The notes: a model not told the origin generated them from the letters alone. Shown: positions 1-9,381, numbered from the stretch's first letter. The stretch is DNA of 64,000 nt from an uncultured Rhodocyclaceae bacterium (GCA_907163225.1 OU015322.1:2085001-2149000); one strand, 5' to 3'. Translations and numbers: made by a program.

Positions 1-867
1 AATGCGCCCGGCTTTCATGTTGCTCTCGATGATGCCAGCGGCCTTGCGCACGGGGTCAGCGAGGTCGGGGCTGTAGGGGCCGATGATGAGGGCGAGGTTG
101 GGGGTGTGCAGGAAGTCGAAGCCGCGCCCGATGCAGATGACCCATTCGCGGTGCTCGATGTCGAGCCGGCGTTCGCGGCGGGCGGTTTGGTCGCGGATTT
201 CGGCGATGTGGTCGAGGTTGCCACGGAGCAGCGGGAGGAGGTCGGCCCGCATTTGCGCCGGCATGTCGGGCAGGGTGGCGGCGAGGCGGGGTTCGAGGGT
301 GGCGAGGTCGTCGGCGGCCAGGCTGGCGAGGTCGAGCACCGTGCCGTCGCTGCCGTGGAGAGTGAGCGCTTCTTCGTCGGTTTCAAAGCCGCAGACGAGG
401 GGGTAAACGGTGCCGTGGCCTTGGCCGAAGATGTGTTCCATCTGCCGACGAATTTGTTGGGTGTGGGCGAGGGCGGCGGCGGTGTCGTAGCCGAAGCCGG
501 CGCAGCCGCGCTTGGCGTCGCCGCGCGACCAGTGGTAGGTGATGAGAAAGAGCACGCGCCGGCCGGCCCCGACCATGCGCTGGACGTGGTGGGCGACAAC
601 TTCGCCGAGGTGCGGCCAGCCGAGGTCGAACATGCCGCCGAGGTTGCGAAAGGGCATCAGGATGCCGGCCGGGGTGTTGGTGGCGACGGGGATGTTGATG
701 CGGCCGTCCATGCATTTGAGCACGGCGATGGCGGTGGGGTGCTCGGCCAGGTAGCGCTGGCGGGCCAGCCAGGCTTCCGGGCTGCGGAAGGTCTCGCCGT
801 GGCGCCGGGCGAGGTCGAACAGCCAGTCGATGCGCTGGCCGATGGGCTGGTTGTGGATGTCGTTCAT
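1..867 (-). CDS. CsoSCA-like carbonic anhydrase domain protein, 3' end outside window
   Basis: The minus frame is open from ATG at 867 to the left edge, giving 289 residues without a stop, so the C-terminus is missing. A strong Shine-Dalgarno (GGAGGGG) sits about 4 nt before the ATG. Residues 52-56 read CMDGR, the C-x-D-x-R motif of beta-class carbonic anhydrases; His112 and Cys122 follow. A Cys, then His about 60-70 residues later, then Cys about 10 residues further on resembles the zinc site of carboxysomal shell carbonic anhydrase rather than the HxxC of ordinary beta enzymes. No carboxysome or RuBisCO gene is visible nearby, so a carboxysome role is not implied. The frame is supported by codon use and the RBS; the family assignment is from motif spacing. 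Confidence 0.72.
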   Translation of the reverse strand, partial: MNDIHNQPIGQRIDWLFDLARRHGETFRSPEAWLARQRYLAEHPTAIAVLKCMDGRINIPVATNTPAGILMPFRNLGGMFDLGWPHLGEVVAHHVQRMVGAGRRVLFLITYHWSRGDAKRGCAGFGYDTAAALAHTQQIRRQMEHIFGQGHGTVYPLVCGFETDEEALTLHGSDGTVLDLASLAADDLATLEPRLAATLPDMPAQMRADLLPLLRGNLDHIAEIRDQTARRERRLDIEHREWVICIGRGFDFLHTPNLALIIGPYSPDLADPVRKAAGIIESNMKAGRI

Positions 868-892
868 GTCCCCTCCGTGGATCGCTTGGTGT

Positions 893-926
893 CGATTTTT
901 TGCCTTTTTTTGCCGTCGACCGCAGG
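893..926 (-). repeat. dispersed repeat copy (reverse orientation)
   Basis: The sequence reads as T-run, GCC, T-run, then GCCGTCGACCGCAGG, matching the reverse complement of the window-wide repeat (core CGGTCRACCGGAAA plus GCCAAA). It lies between the divergent carbonic-anhydrase-like gene and cysK. One core base differs (GCC for CCG). Confidence 0.6.
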
Positions 927-1000
927 ACCGGCCTTGCCGGTCACCGATGATCGCGCCGTTTGCGGCACAATGCACTTTTCGACTCGCCTTGGCCACCCCC

Positions 1001-1933
1001 ATGAAGATCGCACAAAACATCACCGAACTGGTCGGCAACACGCCGCTCGTCAAACTCAACCGCGTTACTGCCGGTTGCGCCGCCACCGTCGTCGCCAAGC
1101 TGGAATTTTTCAATCCGGGCAGCAGCGTGAAGGATCGCATCGCCGTCGCGATGATCGATGCCGCCATCGCCGCCGGCAAGATCGGCCCGGATACCGTGGT
1201 GCTGGAACCGACTTCGGGTAACACCGGTATCGGCCTGGCCATGGTGTGCGCGGCACGCGGTATCAAATGCGCGTTCACGATGCCGGAGACGATGAGCCGC
1301 GAGCGCAAGTTGCTGCTCAAGGCCTACGGCGCCACGCTGATCCTGACGCCGGGATCGGAGGGCATGGGCGGGGCTATCAAGAAAGCGGAATCGCTGGCCG
1401 CCGCCGATGCGCGCTATTTCATTCCACAGCAGTTCGAGAACCCGGCCAATCCGGCGGTTCACCGCAGCACGACGGCGGAGGAAATCTGGCGCGATACCGA
1501 TGGCCAGGTCGATATTTTCATTGCCGGCGTGGGTACCGGCGGCACGGTGACCGGCGTGGGCGAGGCGCTCAAGGCGAAGAACCCGAAGGTGCAGGTGATT
1601 GCCGTTGAACCCGATGCTTCGCCGGTGCTCTCCGGCGGCCAGAAGGGGCCGCACCCGATCCAGGGCATCGGCGCCGGTTTTGTCCCGGCTGTGCTCAACA
1701 CGGGCGTCTACGACGAGGTGGTTCGCGTCGCGAACGGTGATGCGCTGACCCTGGCGCGCCGCATGGCGACGGAGGAGGGCCTGCTCGTCGGTATTTCCTC
1801 CGGCGCCGCCGTCTGGGCCGCGCTGCAGGTTGCCAAACGCCCGGAAAACGCCGGCAAGCAGATTGTCGTCATCATCCCGTCCTGCGGCGAACGCTACTTG
1901 TCGACGGTACTTTTTGAGCATCTCGACGCTTGA
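1001..1933 (+). CDS. cysK: cysteine synthase A (O-acetylserine sulfhydrylase)
   Basis: This PLP enzyme makes L-cysteine from O-acetylserine and sulfide in the cytoplasm. The 310-residue length is usual for CysK. The N-terminal NTPLVKLN is typical; NPGSSVKDR holds the PLP lysine (K44); [12 protein letters not shown] is the substrate-binding loop; GTGGTVTG binds the PLP phosphate; SSGAA is near the C-terminus. I chose ATG 1001 because homology begins there, although the frame is open further upstream. The stop overlaps the TTG start of the downstream C-S lyase by 3 nt, so the two are probably co-transcribed, pairing cysteine synthesis with thioether or cysteine cleavage. Confidence 0.95.
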   Translation: MKIAQNITELVGNTPLVKLNRVTAGCAATVVAKLEFFNPGSSVKDRIAVAMIDAAIAAGKIGPDTVVLEPTSGNTGIGLAMVCAARGIKCAFTMPETMSRERKLLLKAYGATLILTPGSEGMGGAIKKAESLAAADARYFIPQQFENPANPAVHRSTTAEEIWRDTDGQVDIFIAGVGTGGTVTGVGEALKAKNPKVQVIAVEPDASPVLSGGQKGPHPIQGIGAGFVPAVLNTGVYDEVVRVANGDALTLARRMATEEGLLVGISSGAAVWAALQVAKRPENAGKQIVVIIPSCGERYLSTVLFEHLDA

Positions 1934-3060
1934 GCGCCTTCGACACGCCCATCGACCGGCGCGGCACCGATTCGATCAAATGGGGCAAGTACGCCGGGCG
2001 CGATGTGCTGCCGCTGTGGGTAGCGGACATGGATTTCGCCGCGCCGCCGGCTGTGATCGATACCCTTCACCGGCGTATCGAGCACGGCGTTTTCGGCTAC
2101 GGCGGGCCGTGGCCGTCGCTCACGGAGTCAGTACTCGCTCACCTTGAAGGCGAATACAGCTGGAAGATCGAGCCGGAATGGATCGTCTGGCTGCCGGGGC
2201 TGGTCACCGGCCTGAACGTCGCCTGCCGGGCGGTTGACGGCGAGGTTCTGACGGCCACGCCGATCTACCCACCCTTCCTCTCCGCGCCGCATTTTTCCGG
2301 CCGCAAGCTGAACCGCGCCGAGTTGGCGTGCGCCGACAACGGCTGGCGCTTCGACCAAAATACGCTGAATTCGGCGTTGACCGCAGAAACCAAACTTTTC
2401 CTGCTCTGCCACCCGCACAACCCGGTCGGCCGCTGCTGGAGCCGGGCCGAGCTGCTTGACCTCGCCGCCTTCGCCGAAGCCAACGACCTCATCGTCTGCT
2501 CCGACGAAATCCACTGCGGCCTGATCCTCGACGCCGACAAGCGGCACATCCCGTTCGCCAGCCTGTCGCCAGAAGCGGCCAAGCGCAGCATTACGCTGAT
2601 GGCGCCGTCAAAAACCTTCAACATTCCCGGCCTCGGCTGCGCCTTCGCGGTCATTCCCGACGCCAAACTGCGCCATCGCTTCGAGCGCGCCATGGCTGGC
2701 ATCGTGCCGCACGTGAATGTGCTCGGGCTGGCCGCCTGCGAAGCGGCCTACCGCGACAGCGGCGACTGGCACCACGAATTGATCGCCTACCTGCGCGCCA
2801 ACCGCGATCTTGTCTTGGCTGCGGTCAACCGGGAAAAAGGGGTAAAAATGAAGCCGGTCGAGGCCACTTACCTGGCCTGGATTGATGTGCGCGAACTTGG
2901 CCTGGCCAAGCCGGCCGAGCATTTTGAAGCGCACGGCCTCGGCCTTTCCGATGGCGCCGACTTCGGTGCGCCGGGCTGGCTGCGCCTCAATTTCGGCTGC
3001 CCGCGCAGCACGCTGGAAGCCGCGCTGAAACGCTTCAGCAATGCCTGTCGGGCCACATGA
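1930..3060 (+). CDS. PatB/MalY-type PLP C-S lyase (cystathionine beta-lyase)
   Basis: A class I/II fold-type I aminotransferase-like enzyme of the PatB/MalY group, which cleaves the C-S bond of cystathionine or cysteine conjugates to release a thiol, pyruvate and ammonia. The N-terminal region has the family motif [10 protein letters not shown] (residues 27-36). [16 protein letters not shown] and the PLP-lysine region [11 protein letters not shown] (K228) follow in order. At 376 residues it has family length. The start is TTG 1930, overlapping the cysK stop; no better upstream start fits and the next ATG is past the conserved N-terminus. It is translationally coupled to cysK and to the next gene (ATGA at 3057). 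Residues near 2818-2850 resemble the dispersed repeat but are at a conserved alignment position. Confidence 0.85.
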   Translation: MSAFDTPIDRRGTDSIKWGKYAGRDVLPLWVADMDFAAPPAVIDTLHRRIEHGVFGYGGPWPSLTESVLAHLEGEYSWKIEPEWIVWLPGLVTGLNVACRAVDGEVLTATPIYPPFLSAPHFSGRKLNRAELACADNGWRFDQNTLNSALTAETKLFLLCHPHNPVGRCWSRAELLDLAAFAEANDLIVCSDEIHCGLILDADKRHIPFASLSPEAAKRSITLMAPSKTFNIPGLGCAFAVIPDAKLRHRFERAMAGIVPHVNVLGLAACEAAYRDSGDWHHELIAYLRANRDLVLAAVNREKGVKMKPVEATYLAWIDVRELGLAKPAEHFEAHGLGLSDGADFGAPGWLRLNFGCPRSTLEAALKRFSNACRAT

Positions 3061-3344
3061 ACGCCTATCTTTTAAGCATCTATTTTTTGTTTGCCGCCGC
3101 GGCCTGTCAGTCGCTGACCGGCGCGCTGGCCCTCAAATCCTGGCTGGCCCCCGAGCAAAGCAGCGCCCGCCGCCACATGTGGCTGGCCTTCAGCCTCGGC
3201 GCCACCTTGCTCGCGCTGCACCACGGCTACACGCTCAGCCTCGCGGCGCAAACCGGCCTCTACGATTTCCGCCAGGCGACGCTGGCCATGCTGAGCGGGC
3301 TGCTCAGCCTGTTCGCCATCATCCAGCTCAGGCGTCAGCCCTGA
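3057..3344 (+). CDS. small membrane protein of unknown function
   Basis: A 95-residue protein with about three hydrophobic helices (roughly residues 3-26, 42-60 and 72-90) and a short basic C-terminus. The ATG overlaps the stop of the C-S lyase gene in an ATGA, so it is the third member of the cysK operon. The 3' end overlaps the convergent folate cyclo-ligase gene by 17 nt. I do not recognise the family; the topology suggests an inner-membrane protein. The overlap and reading-frame coding quality support it being real. Confidence 0.7.
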   Translation: MNAYLLSIYFLFAAAACQSLTGALALKSWLAPEQSSARRHMWLAFSLGATLLALHHGYTLSLAAQTGLYDFRQATLAMLSGLLSLFAIIQLRRQP

Positions 3345-3906
3345 AACTGCCGGCCTCGGTCACGATCCAGTCCAGTCGCTGATCGTGGCGCTCCGGACGG
3401 ATCGTTGGCAGCCGGTTAATCTCAAAGCCAACGCCCACCGCCAGCGGCCGCGGGGAGAGTGCCGCCAGCGTGCGGTCGAAATACCCGCCGCCGTAACCCA
3501 GCCGATAGCCCGCCGCATCAAAGCCGTTGAGCGGCAGCAAGATCAGGTCGGGCTGAACAAATTCGCCGGCCGTGGGCGTCGGAATCCCGTAGCGGTCGTT
3601 TTCCAGCGGCGTTTCAGGCGTCCAGCGGCGAAAGGCCAAGGGCGAATCGGCGGCGATCACCACCGGCAAGGCAGCCTGCGCGCCTTGCCCCAGCCAAACC
3701 TCAACGACGGCGCGGACATCCGGCTCGTGCTTGATCGGCCAACAAAAAGCGAAGACCCGCGGCACCGGCAACGCGGCCTGCAAATGCCCGACGATGCACG
3801 CCGAGAGGGCGCCATGCGCCGCCCCGTCGAGCACCGCCCGGCGCGCCACCATCTCGCGCCGCAATGCCCGCCGCCATGCCGTGTTATCCTCGTTCGGTTC
3901 AATCAT
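3328..3906 (-). CDS. fau: 5-formyltetrahydrofolate cyclo-ligase
   Basis: This enzyme (also called ygfA/MTHFS) converts 5-formyl-THF to 5,10-methenyl-THF using ATP, salvaging an inhibitory folate. The 192-residue length fits. The N-terminal basic helix (WRRALRREMVARR) contacts ATP phosphate in the family; the C-terminal signature LPLNGFDAAGYRLGYGGGYFDR (split: LPLNGFD then GYGGGYFDR) is diagnostic. The 3' end overlaps the convergent small membrane protein gene. The gene is divergent from the lytic transglycosylase gene, the two starts being only 14 nt apart, so their promoters must lie inside each other's reading frames or be very compact. Confidence 0.92.
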   Translation of the reverse strand: MIEPNEDNTAWRRALRREMVARRAVLDGAAHGALSACIVGHLQAALPVPRVFAFCWPIKHEPDVRAVVEVWLGQGAQAALPVVIAADSPLAFRRWTPETPLENDRYGIPTPTAGEFVQPDLILLPLNGFDAAGYRLGYGGGYFDRTLAALSPRPLAVGVGFEINRLPTIRPERHDQRLDWIVTEAGSFRADA

Positions 3907-3920
3907 CCCGTAAATCTAGC

Positions 3921-5849
3921 ATGAAGTTTCGCCTCTCCCTCCTCAGCCTTGCCTTCTCCACGTCCCTGTTCGCCCAAGGCAGCGACAGCGCCTTTCTGAG
4001 CGCCCGCGACGCCTTCCGGGCCGGTGATTTCAACAAGCTGGAACGCGCCACCAGCCAGCTCGGCAACCATGAGCTGACACCGTATGCCGAGAACTATCGG
4101 CTACGGATGTGGATGGACAAGGGCGACCCCAGCGGCCTGCGCGACTTTTTGCAGCGCAACGACGGCAGCTACGTCGCCGAAAAGCTGCGCGCCGACTGGA
4201 TTCGCTGGCTGGGCAAGCGTTCCACGTGGAACGAGGTGGACGCCGAATTCCCCAAACTGCTCGCGCCAGAACCGGATGTCACCTGCTACAGCCTGCAGGC
4301 CCGCCTCGCCCGAGGCGACCAGAATGTGCTCGCCGAGGCGGACAAGCACTGGCAGACGATGCTGGAGCCGCCGGAAGCCTGCCGCCCGATCATCGAGGCA
4401 CTGGTCAGCAATCAGCGCGTGGATGCCGAAGAAGTATGGGCGCGCGCCCGGCGCCAGCTTGAAATGAATCGCCCCGGCGCCGCCAAGACGACGCTGAATT
4501 ACCTGCCACTCAGTCAAATGCCGGACAGCCGCGCGCTGGATAGCGCGATCAGCAGCGCCATGAGCTATCTGGTTCGCCAGCCGGCCAACTGGAACAGCAA
4601 CCGGGCCGGGCGCGAACTGGCCGCCATCGCCATCCAGCGCATTGCCGCCAATGACCCGCGGCAGGCAGCCGACGAGCTGGAAAAGATCAAACGCAGCCTG
4701 CACGACAGTGAACGCCAGTGGGCGTGGAGCCAGATCGCGCTGCAGGGCGCCAAGAAGCATTTGAGTGAAACCGTCGGCTGGTATGCCAATGCCGGCAAGG
4801 CGCCGCTGTCGGATGACGGCTATCAATGGAAGGTTCGCGCCGCCTTGCGCGCTCAGGAATGGGGCGTCGTTCGCGATACCGTGCAGGCCATGCCGCCAGC
4901 GCTGGCAGCGCTACCGGAATGGACTTACTGGCTGGGTCGTGCCCTGAAGGCCGGCGGCCGCACCACCGACGCCGACGCGCTGTTCGAGAAAATCGCCGGC
5001 CAGCCGAATTTCTACGGCAATCTGGCCGACGAAGAACTCGACCGCAAAGTATTGCCGCCGCCAAAAGCCAAGGCCACCACGACCGACGAAGAACGGGCCG
5101 CCCGCGACAACCCGTCCATCCGCCGCGCGCTGGCCTTCTTCCGCCTCGATCTGCGTACCGAAGCGGTGAAGGAGTGGAACTGGTCGCTGCGCGGCATGGA
5201 CGACCGCGAACTGCTCGCCGCCGCCAATCTCGCCAAGCGCAACCAGATCTGGGATCGCGCCATTAACACGGCCGACCGCACCAAGAACGAACACGACTAC
5301 ACGCTGCGCTTCCTCGCCCCGTACGGCGACAACGTCCGCCCGGCCGCACAGAATCAGTCGCTTGACGATGCCTGGGTTTATGGCCTGATGCGCCAGGAAA
5401 GCCGCTTTATCACCGCCGCCAAATCGAATGTCGGCGCCGCCGGCCTGATGCAGCTGATGCCGGCGACAGCCAAGTGGGTGGCCAACAAGATCGGCCTGCG
5501 CGGCTTCACCCAGAGCCAGGTGCACGATGCGCAGACCAACGTGCTGCTCGGCACCAGCTACATGCGCCTGGTCATGGAAAACCTCGACAACCATCCCGTG
5601 CTGGCCTCCGCCGCCTACAACGCCGGTCCCGGCCGGGCGAAGAAATGGCGCGCCGACCGGCCACTGGAAGGGGCGATTTACGCCGAAACGATCCCGTTCA
5701 GCGAAACGCGTGATTACGTCAAAAAGGTCATGAGCAACGCGGTCTATTACTCAGCGATTTTCAACGGCAAGGCTGATTCGCTAAAAACACGTCTCGGTGT
5801 GGTCGGTGCCCGTTCTGCCGATGCGCCTAAAGATAGCGATTTGCCTTAA
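3921..5849 (+). CDS. soluble lytic murein transglycosylase, Slt type
   Basis: A periplasmic enzyme cleaving the MurNAc-GlcNAc bond of peptidoglycan with 1,6-anhydro product formation. The 642-residue protein starts with a signal peptide (MKFRLSLLSLAFSTSLFAQ), a long helical superhelix (about residues 25-450) and a C-terminal SLT domain. The catalytic Glu is in YGLMRQESRF; GAAGLMQLMPATA and SAAYNAGPGRA are the other family motifs. The ATG at 3921 was chosen because the signal peptide starts there; the frame opens 57 nt upstream. A perfect parS palindrome lies inside the gene at 4219-4232. Confidence 0.9.
   Translation: MKFRLSLLSLAFSTSLFAQGSDSAFLSARDAFRAGDFNKLERATSQLGNHELTPYAENYRLRMWMDKGDPSGLRDFLQRNDGSYVAEKLRADWIRWLGKRSTWNEVDAEFPKLLAPEPDVTCYSLQARLARGDQNVLAEADKHWQTMLEPPEACRPIIEALVSNQRVDAEEVWARARRQLEMNRPGAAKTTLNYLPLSQMPDSRALDSAISSAMSYLVRQPANWNSNRAGRELAAIAIQRIAANDPRQAADELEKIKRSLHDSERQWAWSQIALQGAKKHLSETVGWYANAGKAPLSDDGYQWKVRAALRAQEWGVVRDTVQAMPPALAALPEWTYWLGRALKAGGRTTDADALFEKIAGQPNFYGNLADEELDRKVLPPPKAKATTTDEERAARDNPSIRRALAFFRLDLRTEAVKEWNWSLRGMDDRELLAAANLAKRNQIWDRAINTADRTKNEHDYTLRFLAPYGDNVRPAAQNQSLDDAWVYGLMRQESRFITAAKSNVGAAGLMQLMPATAKWVANKIGLRGFTQSQVHDAQTNVLLGTSYMRLVMENLDNHPVLASAAYNAGPGRAKKWRADRPLEGAIYAETIPFSETRDYVKKVMSNAVYYSAIFNGKADSLKTRLGVVGARSADAPKDSDLP
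4219..4232. other. parS site (ParB binding), perfect palindrome
   Basis: GTTCCACGTGGAAC matches the bacterial parS core GTTYCACGTGRAAC at every position and is a perfect palindrome. It is inside the lytic transglycosylase reading frame. Three further matches occur in the window. Confidence 0.85.
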
Positions 5850-5886
5850 AATTCAAGTTTTTCGAACATAGTTTCCGGGGTTCCAA

Positions 5887-6849
5887 ATGGACATCAAGAA
5901 GGTCTTGCTGCTGGGGGGTAGCGGTTTCATCGGTACCTATATCGCCAACCGCCTGTCGCAGCGCGGTATCGAGGTCACCATCCCGACGCGTCGCCGCGAG
6001 CGCACCAAGGCGCTGATCATTCAGCCGGGCATTGAAATGCCGGAAGCCGACATCCACTGCGAGAAGACGCTGACCGAACTGATGCGCGGCCACGATGCCG
6101 TGATCAACCTGGTTGGTATCCTGCACAGCCGCGACGTCGTTCTGCCCTATAGCCGCGATTTCGCTGCAGCGCACGTCGAGATGCCGAAGAAAATCGTCGC
6201 CGCCTGCAAGGCAGCCGGTGTCCGCCGCCTGGTGCACATGAGCGCACTGAATGCCGACCCCAAGGGCCCGTCCGAGTACCTGCGCTCCAAGGGCGACGGC
6301 GAAGCCATCGTGATGGCCGCGCAGGGCGATCTGGATGTCACCGTGTTCCGTCCGTCAGTCATTTTCGGCCTGGGCGACTCGTTTTTGTCGATGTTCGCGT
6401 CCATTCTGAAAAAAGTGCCGTTCTTCCCGCTCGGCTTCGGCCAGGCCCGCTTTCAGCCAGTCTGGGCCGCCGATGTCGCCGACGCTTTCGTCGATAGCCT
6501 GACCGATGTACGCACCCACGGCCAGGCCTACGAGCTGGTCGGCCCGAAAACCTATACGTTGCGTGAACTGGTCGATTACGCCAAGGAACTGAGCGGCAGC
6601 ACGGCCACCATCGTTCCCTTGTCCGAAGGTTGGGCCTATCTGCAAGCCGGCCTGATGTGGCTGGCCCCGAACCCGATGTTGTCGCCGGACAACCTGCGCT
6701 CGATGGAAAAGGACAGCGTGGCCGAAGCCGGTAGCCAGCAGCCGGCCAACTGGCGCCCGACGGCGCTGGAAGCCATTGCGCCGAGCTACATTGCGCTCAA
6801 CACGCCGAAGGGCAAGCTCGACAGCTTCCGCTTCCGCGCCGGCCGCTGA
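5887..6849 (+). CDS. NAD(P)-binding protein, complex I NDUFA9-like
   Basis: An atypical short-chain dehydrogenase/NAD-dependent epimerase-like protein of 320 residues. The Rossmann motif GGSGFIGTYIANRL is at about residues 10-23. HMSALNADP, EYLRSKGDGE and VFRPSVIFG are typical of the NDUFA9-like/YbjT-like subgroup, whose bacterial members often lack a proven substrate. The canonical YxxxK active site is replaced by Y-L-R-S-K, which can still supply Tyr and Lys. A good SD is absent (CCGGGGTTCCAA precedes the ATG). It is followed 19 nt later by cca on the same strand. The function is inferred from family only. Confidence 0.8.
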   Translation: MDIKKVLLLGGSGFIGTYIANRLSQRGIEVTIPTRRRERTKALIIQPGIEMPEADIHCEKTLTELMRGHDAVINLVGILHSRDVVLPYSRDFAAAHVEMPKKIVAACKAAGVRRLVHMSALNADPKGPSEYLRSKGDGEAIVMAAQGDLDVTVFRPSVIFGLGDSFLSMFASILKKVPFFPLGFGQARFQPVWAADVADAFVDSLTDVRTHGQAYELVGPKTYTLRELVDYAKELSGSTATIVPLSEGWAYLQAGLMWLAPNPMLSPDNLRSMEKDSVAEAGSQQPANWRPTALEAIAPSYIALNTPKGKLDSFRFRAGR

Positions 6850-6868
6850 CGCGGTCTACGGTCTGGTC

Positions 6869-8107
6869 GTGCAGATCTTCATCGTTGGCGGCGCCGTCCG
6901 CGATGAACTGCTCGGCCGGCCCAGTGCCGACCGCGACTACGTCGTCGTCGGCGCCACCCCGGAGGCCTTGCTGAAACAGGGTTTCCGGCCGGTGGGCAAG
7001 GATTTCCCGGTTTTCCTGCACCCGCAGACCCACGAGGAATATGCGCTGGCCCGCACCGAGCGCAAGAGTGGTCATGGCTACCACGGCTTCACTTTTCACG
7101 CCGCTCCCGACGTTACGCTCGAAGAAGACCTCGCCCGCCGCGATCTGACCATCAACGCGATGGCCAGGGCCGCCGATGGCACGGTGATCGACCCTTTCCG
7201 CGGTCAACGGGATTTATCGGCCAAAATCCTCAGGCATGTTGGCCCGGCCTTTGCCGAAGACCCGGTGCGCATTTTGCGCATCGCCCGCTTTGCCGCACGT
7301 TTCAGCGATTTTTCCATTGCCCCGGAAACCTTGGTCTTGATGCGCCAGATGGTGGTCGCCGGCGAGGTCGATCATCTGGTCGCCGAACGCGTCTGGCAAG
7401 AGTTGGCAAAGGGGCTGATGGAAGACAGACCGTCACGGATGATCGAGGTGCTGCGCGACTGCGGCGCGCTGGCTCGGCTGCTGCCCGAACTCGACAAGCT
7501 GTTCGGCGTGCCGCAGCGGGCCGATTACCACCCGGAAATCGATACCGGCATTCACACGATGATGGTGATCGATCAGTCGGCGCTTCGTCGTTTCAGCCTG
7601 CCTGTGCGCTTCGCCGCGCTGACGCATGACCTCGGCAAAGGCACCACGCCGGCCGACATCCTGCCGCGCCACATCGGCCACGAAGAACGCAGCGTTGATC
7701 TGACCGAGAAGCTGTCCGCCCGCCTGCGTGTGCCGAATGACTGCCGCGAACTGGCGCTGCTGATGGCGCGCTATCACGGCAACATCCACCGCGCCGCCGA
7801 CCTCAAGGCCAGCACCATCGTCACACTGCTCGAAAAAACCGACGCCCTGCGCCGGCCGGAGCGCTTCCAGCAGTTGCTCGATGCCTGCGTCTGCGACTAC
7901 ACCGGCCGTCTGGGATGGGAAAACCGGCTTTACGAAACACCGCAACGTCTGCTTGCAGCGCTTGCTGCGGTCAACGCCGTGGAGGCCGGAAAAATCGCAG
8001 CGGCCTGTGCCGACAAGTCGAGCATTCCCGAACGCATCCACATGGCGCGCGTTCGCGCCGTCAAGGTGCAGTTAAAGGATGCGGGAGACCAGCCAGAGCA
8101 GCAATGA
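6869..8107 (+). CDS. cca: CCA tRNA nucleotidyltransferase with HD domain
   Basis: Adds and repairs the 3'-CCA end of tRNA without a nucleic-acid template. The N-terminal nucleotidyltransferase signature GGAVRDELLGRP and the metal-binding DRDYVVVG are at residues 6-32; RRDLTINAMA follows. The C-terminal HD phosphohydrolase domain is visible (LTHDLGKGTT, HIGHEE), as in the multifunctional gammaproteobacterial type. The 412-residue length fits. The start is GTG 6869, since homology begins at QIFIVGGAVRD, although the frame is open from 6776. The 3' end overlaps a convergent small gene. Confidence 0.92.
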   Translation: MQIFIVGGAVRDELLGRPSADRDYVVVGATPEALLKQGFRPVGKDFPVFLHPQTHEEYALARTERKSGHGYHGFTFHAAPDVTLEEDLARRDLTINAMARAADGTVIDPFRGQRDLSAKILRHVGPAFAEDPVRILRIARFAARFSDFSIAPETLVLMRQMVVAGEVDHLVAERVWQELAKGLMEDRPSRMIEVLRDCGALARLLPELDKLFGVPQRADYHPEIDTGIHTMMVIDQSALRRFSLPVRFAALTHDLGKGTTPADILPRHIGHEERSVDLTEKLSARLRVPNDCRELALLMARYHGNIHRAADLKASTIVTLLEKTDALRRPERFQQLLDACVCDYTGRLGWENRLYETPQRLLAALAAVNAVEAGKIAAACADKSSIPERIHMARVRAVKVQLKDAGDQPEQQ

Positions 8108-8269
8108 AAAAATGATCGTGCTAACTACCGGAAATGTGTAGTCTCGACCACGAAGTCGAAATGCAAAATCCCCCGGCAATTTGCCGAATCGAATAAAACG
8201 CGCCAGATGCGGGCCGACCAAACCCAGCAAGAAAATCGCCACCACCAGCGTCAACATCCACTTCAGCAT
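8072..8269 (-). CDS. DUF2905 family membrane protein
   Basis: A 65-residue protein with two transmembrane helices separated by a short loop. The loop has IRFGKLPGDF, the family hallmark of DUF2905, with the downstream pattern of a second helix. Function is unknown. ATG 8269 gives the usual DUF2905 start (MLKWMLTL); GTG 8281 is an alternative in the same frame. The 3' end overlaps the cca 3' end tail to tail by 36 nt, and the gene is divergent from the alpha/beta hydrolase at 8331. Confidence 0.78.
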   Translation of the reverse strand: MLKWMLTLVVAIFLLGLVGPHLARFIRFGKLPGDFAFRLRGRDYTFPVVSTIIFSLLLWLVSRIL

Positions 8270-8330
8270 TTTGCCTTGCACTGCAGGGTGAAAACCGCAT
8301 TAAATCACGCTTCAGCCTGAACAGAGCCCC

Positions 8331-9137
8331 ATGCTAAAAACCCAGATTGTCGAAGGCCTCGAAGTCTTCTCATGCCTTCCCGCCCGCAAGTCCGCCAAGC
8401 CCGCATTGCTGTTCGTGCATGGCGCTTTCGCCGGTGGCTGGATGTGGACCGAAACCTTCATGCCTTTCCTGGCAAAGGCCGGCTACCCCTGCTACGCCCT
8501 GTCACTGCGCGGCCACGGCGGCAGCGCTGGCGGCGACCAAATCAACTGGCACTCGATCGCCGACTACGTCGACGATGTGAAAACCGTCGTCGACTGGCTG
8601 GGTGAAGCACCGATCCTGCTCGGCCATTCGATGGGCGGCTTCGTCGTCCAGAAATACCTCGAACATCGCGAAGCACCGGCTGTCGCCCTGATCTGCTCGG
8701 TACCGCCGCAGGGGCTGATTGCTTCCCAGTTTCACCTGATGTTCAACAAACCGCAGCTGTTCCAGGAGATCAATCAGATCATGGACGGCAAGTACACCGA
8801 CACGGGTACGTTGCGCGAGGCCTTGTTCGCCGGGGAGGTCGATGAATCGATGCTCGCCGCCTGGCTAAGCCGGATGCAGCCGGAATCGCACCGTGCGCTT
8901 TGGGACATGTCGATGTTCAACCTGCCTAACCTCTACGCCATGCACAAGCCGCCGATGCTGATCCTCGGCGCTGAAGATGACGTTCTGGTCCCGGCTTTCC
9001 TGGTGCAGACCACCGCCAACACCTACCACCAGCAGGCCCACATTTTCCGAAACATGGGCCACGCGGTCTCCCATGAAAAAGAATGGCCGCTTGTAGCGGC
9101 CACCTTGCGCGACTGGCTGAAAGAACTCAGACTTTGA
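8331..9137 (+). CDS. alpha/beta hydrolase
   Basis: A 268-residue alpha/beta-hydrolase fold protein. FVHGAFAGGWMW supplies the oxyanion-hole HG motif near residues 28-39, GHSMGG the nucleophile Ser at the elbow (near residue 99), GAEDDVLVP the acid region and MGHAVSHE the catalytic His. The substrate cannot be told from the sequence; the family includes esterases, lipases and dehalogenases. The 3' end overlaps a convergent small gene by 11 nt. A perfect 7-bp hairpin (GGCCGCT-tgt-AGCGGCC) lies near the 3' end at 9085-9101. Confidence 0.82.
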   Translation: MLKTQIVEGLEVFSCLPARKSAKPALLFVHGAFAGGWMWTETFMPFLAKAGYPCYALSLRGHGGSAGGDQINWHSIADYVDDVKTVVDWLGEAPILLGHSMGGFVVQKYLEHREAPAVALICSVPPQGLIASQFHLMFNKPQLFQEINQIMDGKYTDTGTLREALFAGEVDESMLAAWLSRMQPESHRALWDMSMFNLPNLYAMHKPPMLILGAEDDVLVPAFLVQTTANTYHQQAHIFRNMGHAVSHEKEWPLVAATLRDWLKELRL

Positions 9138-9318
9138 TGTCGATCGAATTACCCAGATTGGGCGGATTACTCGGCAGTTGCGGCAAGGCCTGCAGCAACT
9201 GCATGGCGCTCTGTGCCTGAATGTCCATCGCCTTCCTCAGTACCAGCGTGCTGACGGCATCGCCGGTCTGGGCCTGCGACAGGGCAGTACTCAAACTGCC
9301 TACGGAAGAAATATCCAT
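9127..9318 (-). CDS. putative motility protein, YjfB-like
   Basis: A 63-residue protein matching the YjfB_motility family pattern: MDISSV at the N-terminus, a long amphipathic helix with Ala/Gln-rich repeats, and a C-terminal half ending NPPNLGNSIDIKV. The family is linked to motility mostly by regulation and is biochemically uncharacterised. No flagellar gene is in the window. The reading frame overlaps the upstream hydrolase 3' end. Confidence 0.7.
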   Translation of the reverse strand: MDISSVGSLSTALSQAQTGDAVSTLVLRKAMDIQAQSAMQLLQALPQLPSNPPNLGNSIDIKV

Positions 9319-9381
9319 CTTGCGTTCCCTTCAATTCGGACACATCATTAGTCTAGTCTAGTCGACATATTTAGCAATTCA

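Noticed and set aside
106-1221. Long plus-strand frame overlapping the carbonic-anhydrase-like gene and cysK
   Set aside because: Low-complexity translation, no motif, and it is antisense to a frame with a strong SD and CMDGR motif.
2818-2850. Repeat-like GCGGTCAACCGGGAAAAAGG in the C-S lyase gene
   Set aside because: It codes a segment of normal length and position in PatB-type proteins, so it may be chance; not counted as a clear copy.
7200-7230. GGTCAACGGGATTTATCGGC in cca
   Set aside because: Codes conserved FRGQRDLSAKILRHV; core broken, likely coincidence.
9085-9101. Perfect hairpin GGCCGCT-tgt-AGCGGCC
   Set aside because: Inside the hydrolase coding region with no T-tract, so not called as a terminator.
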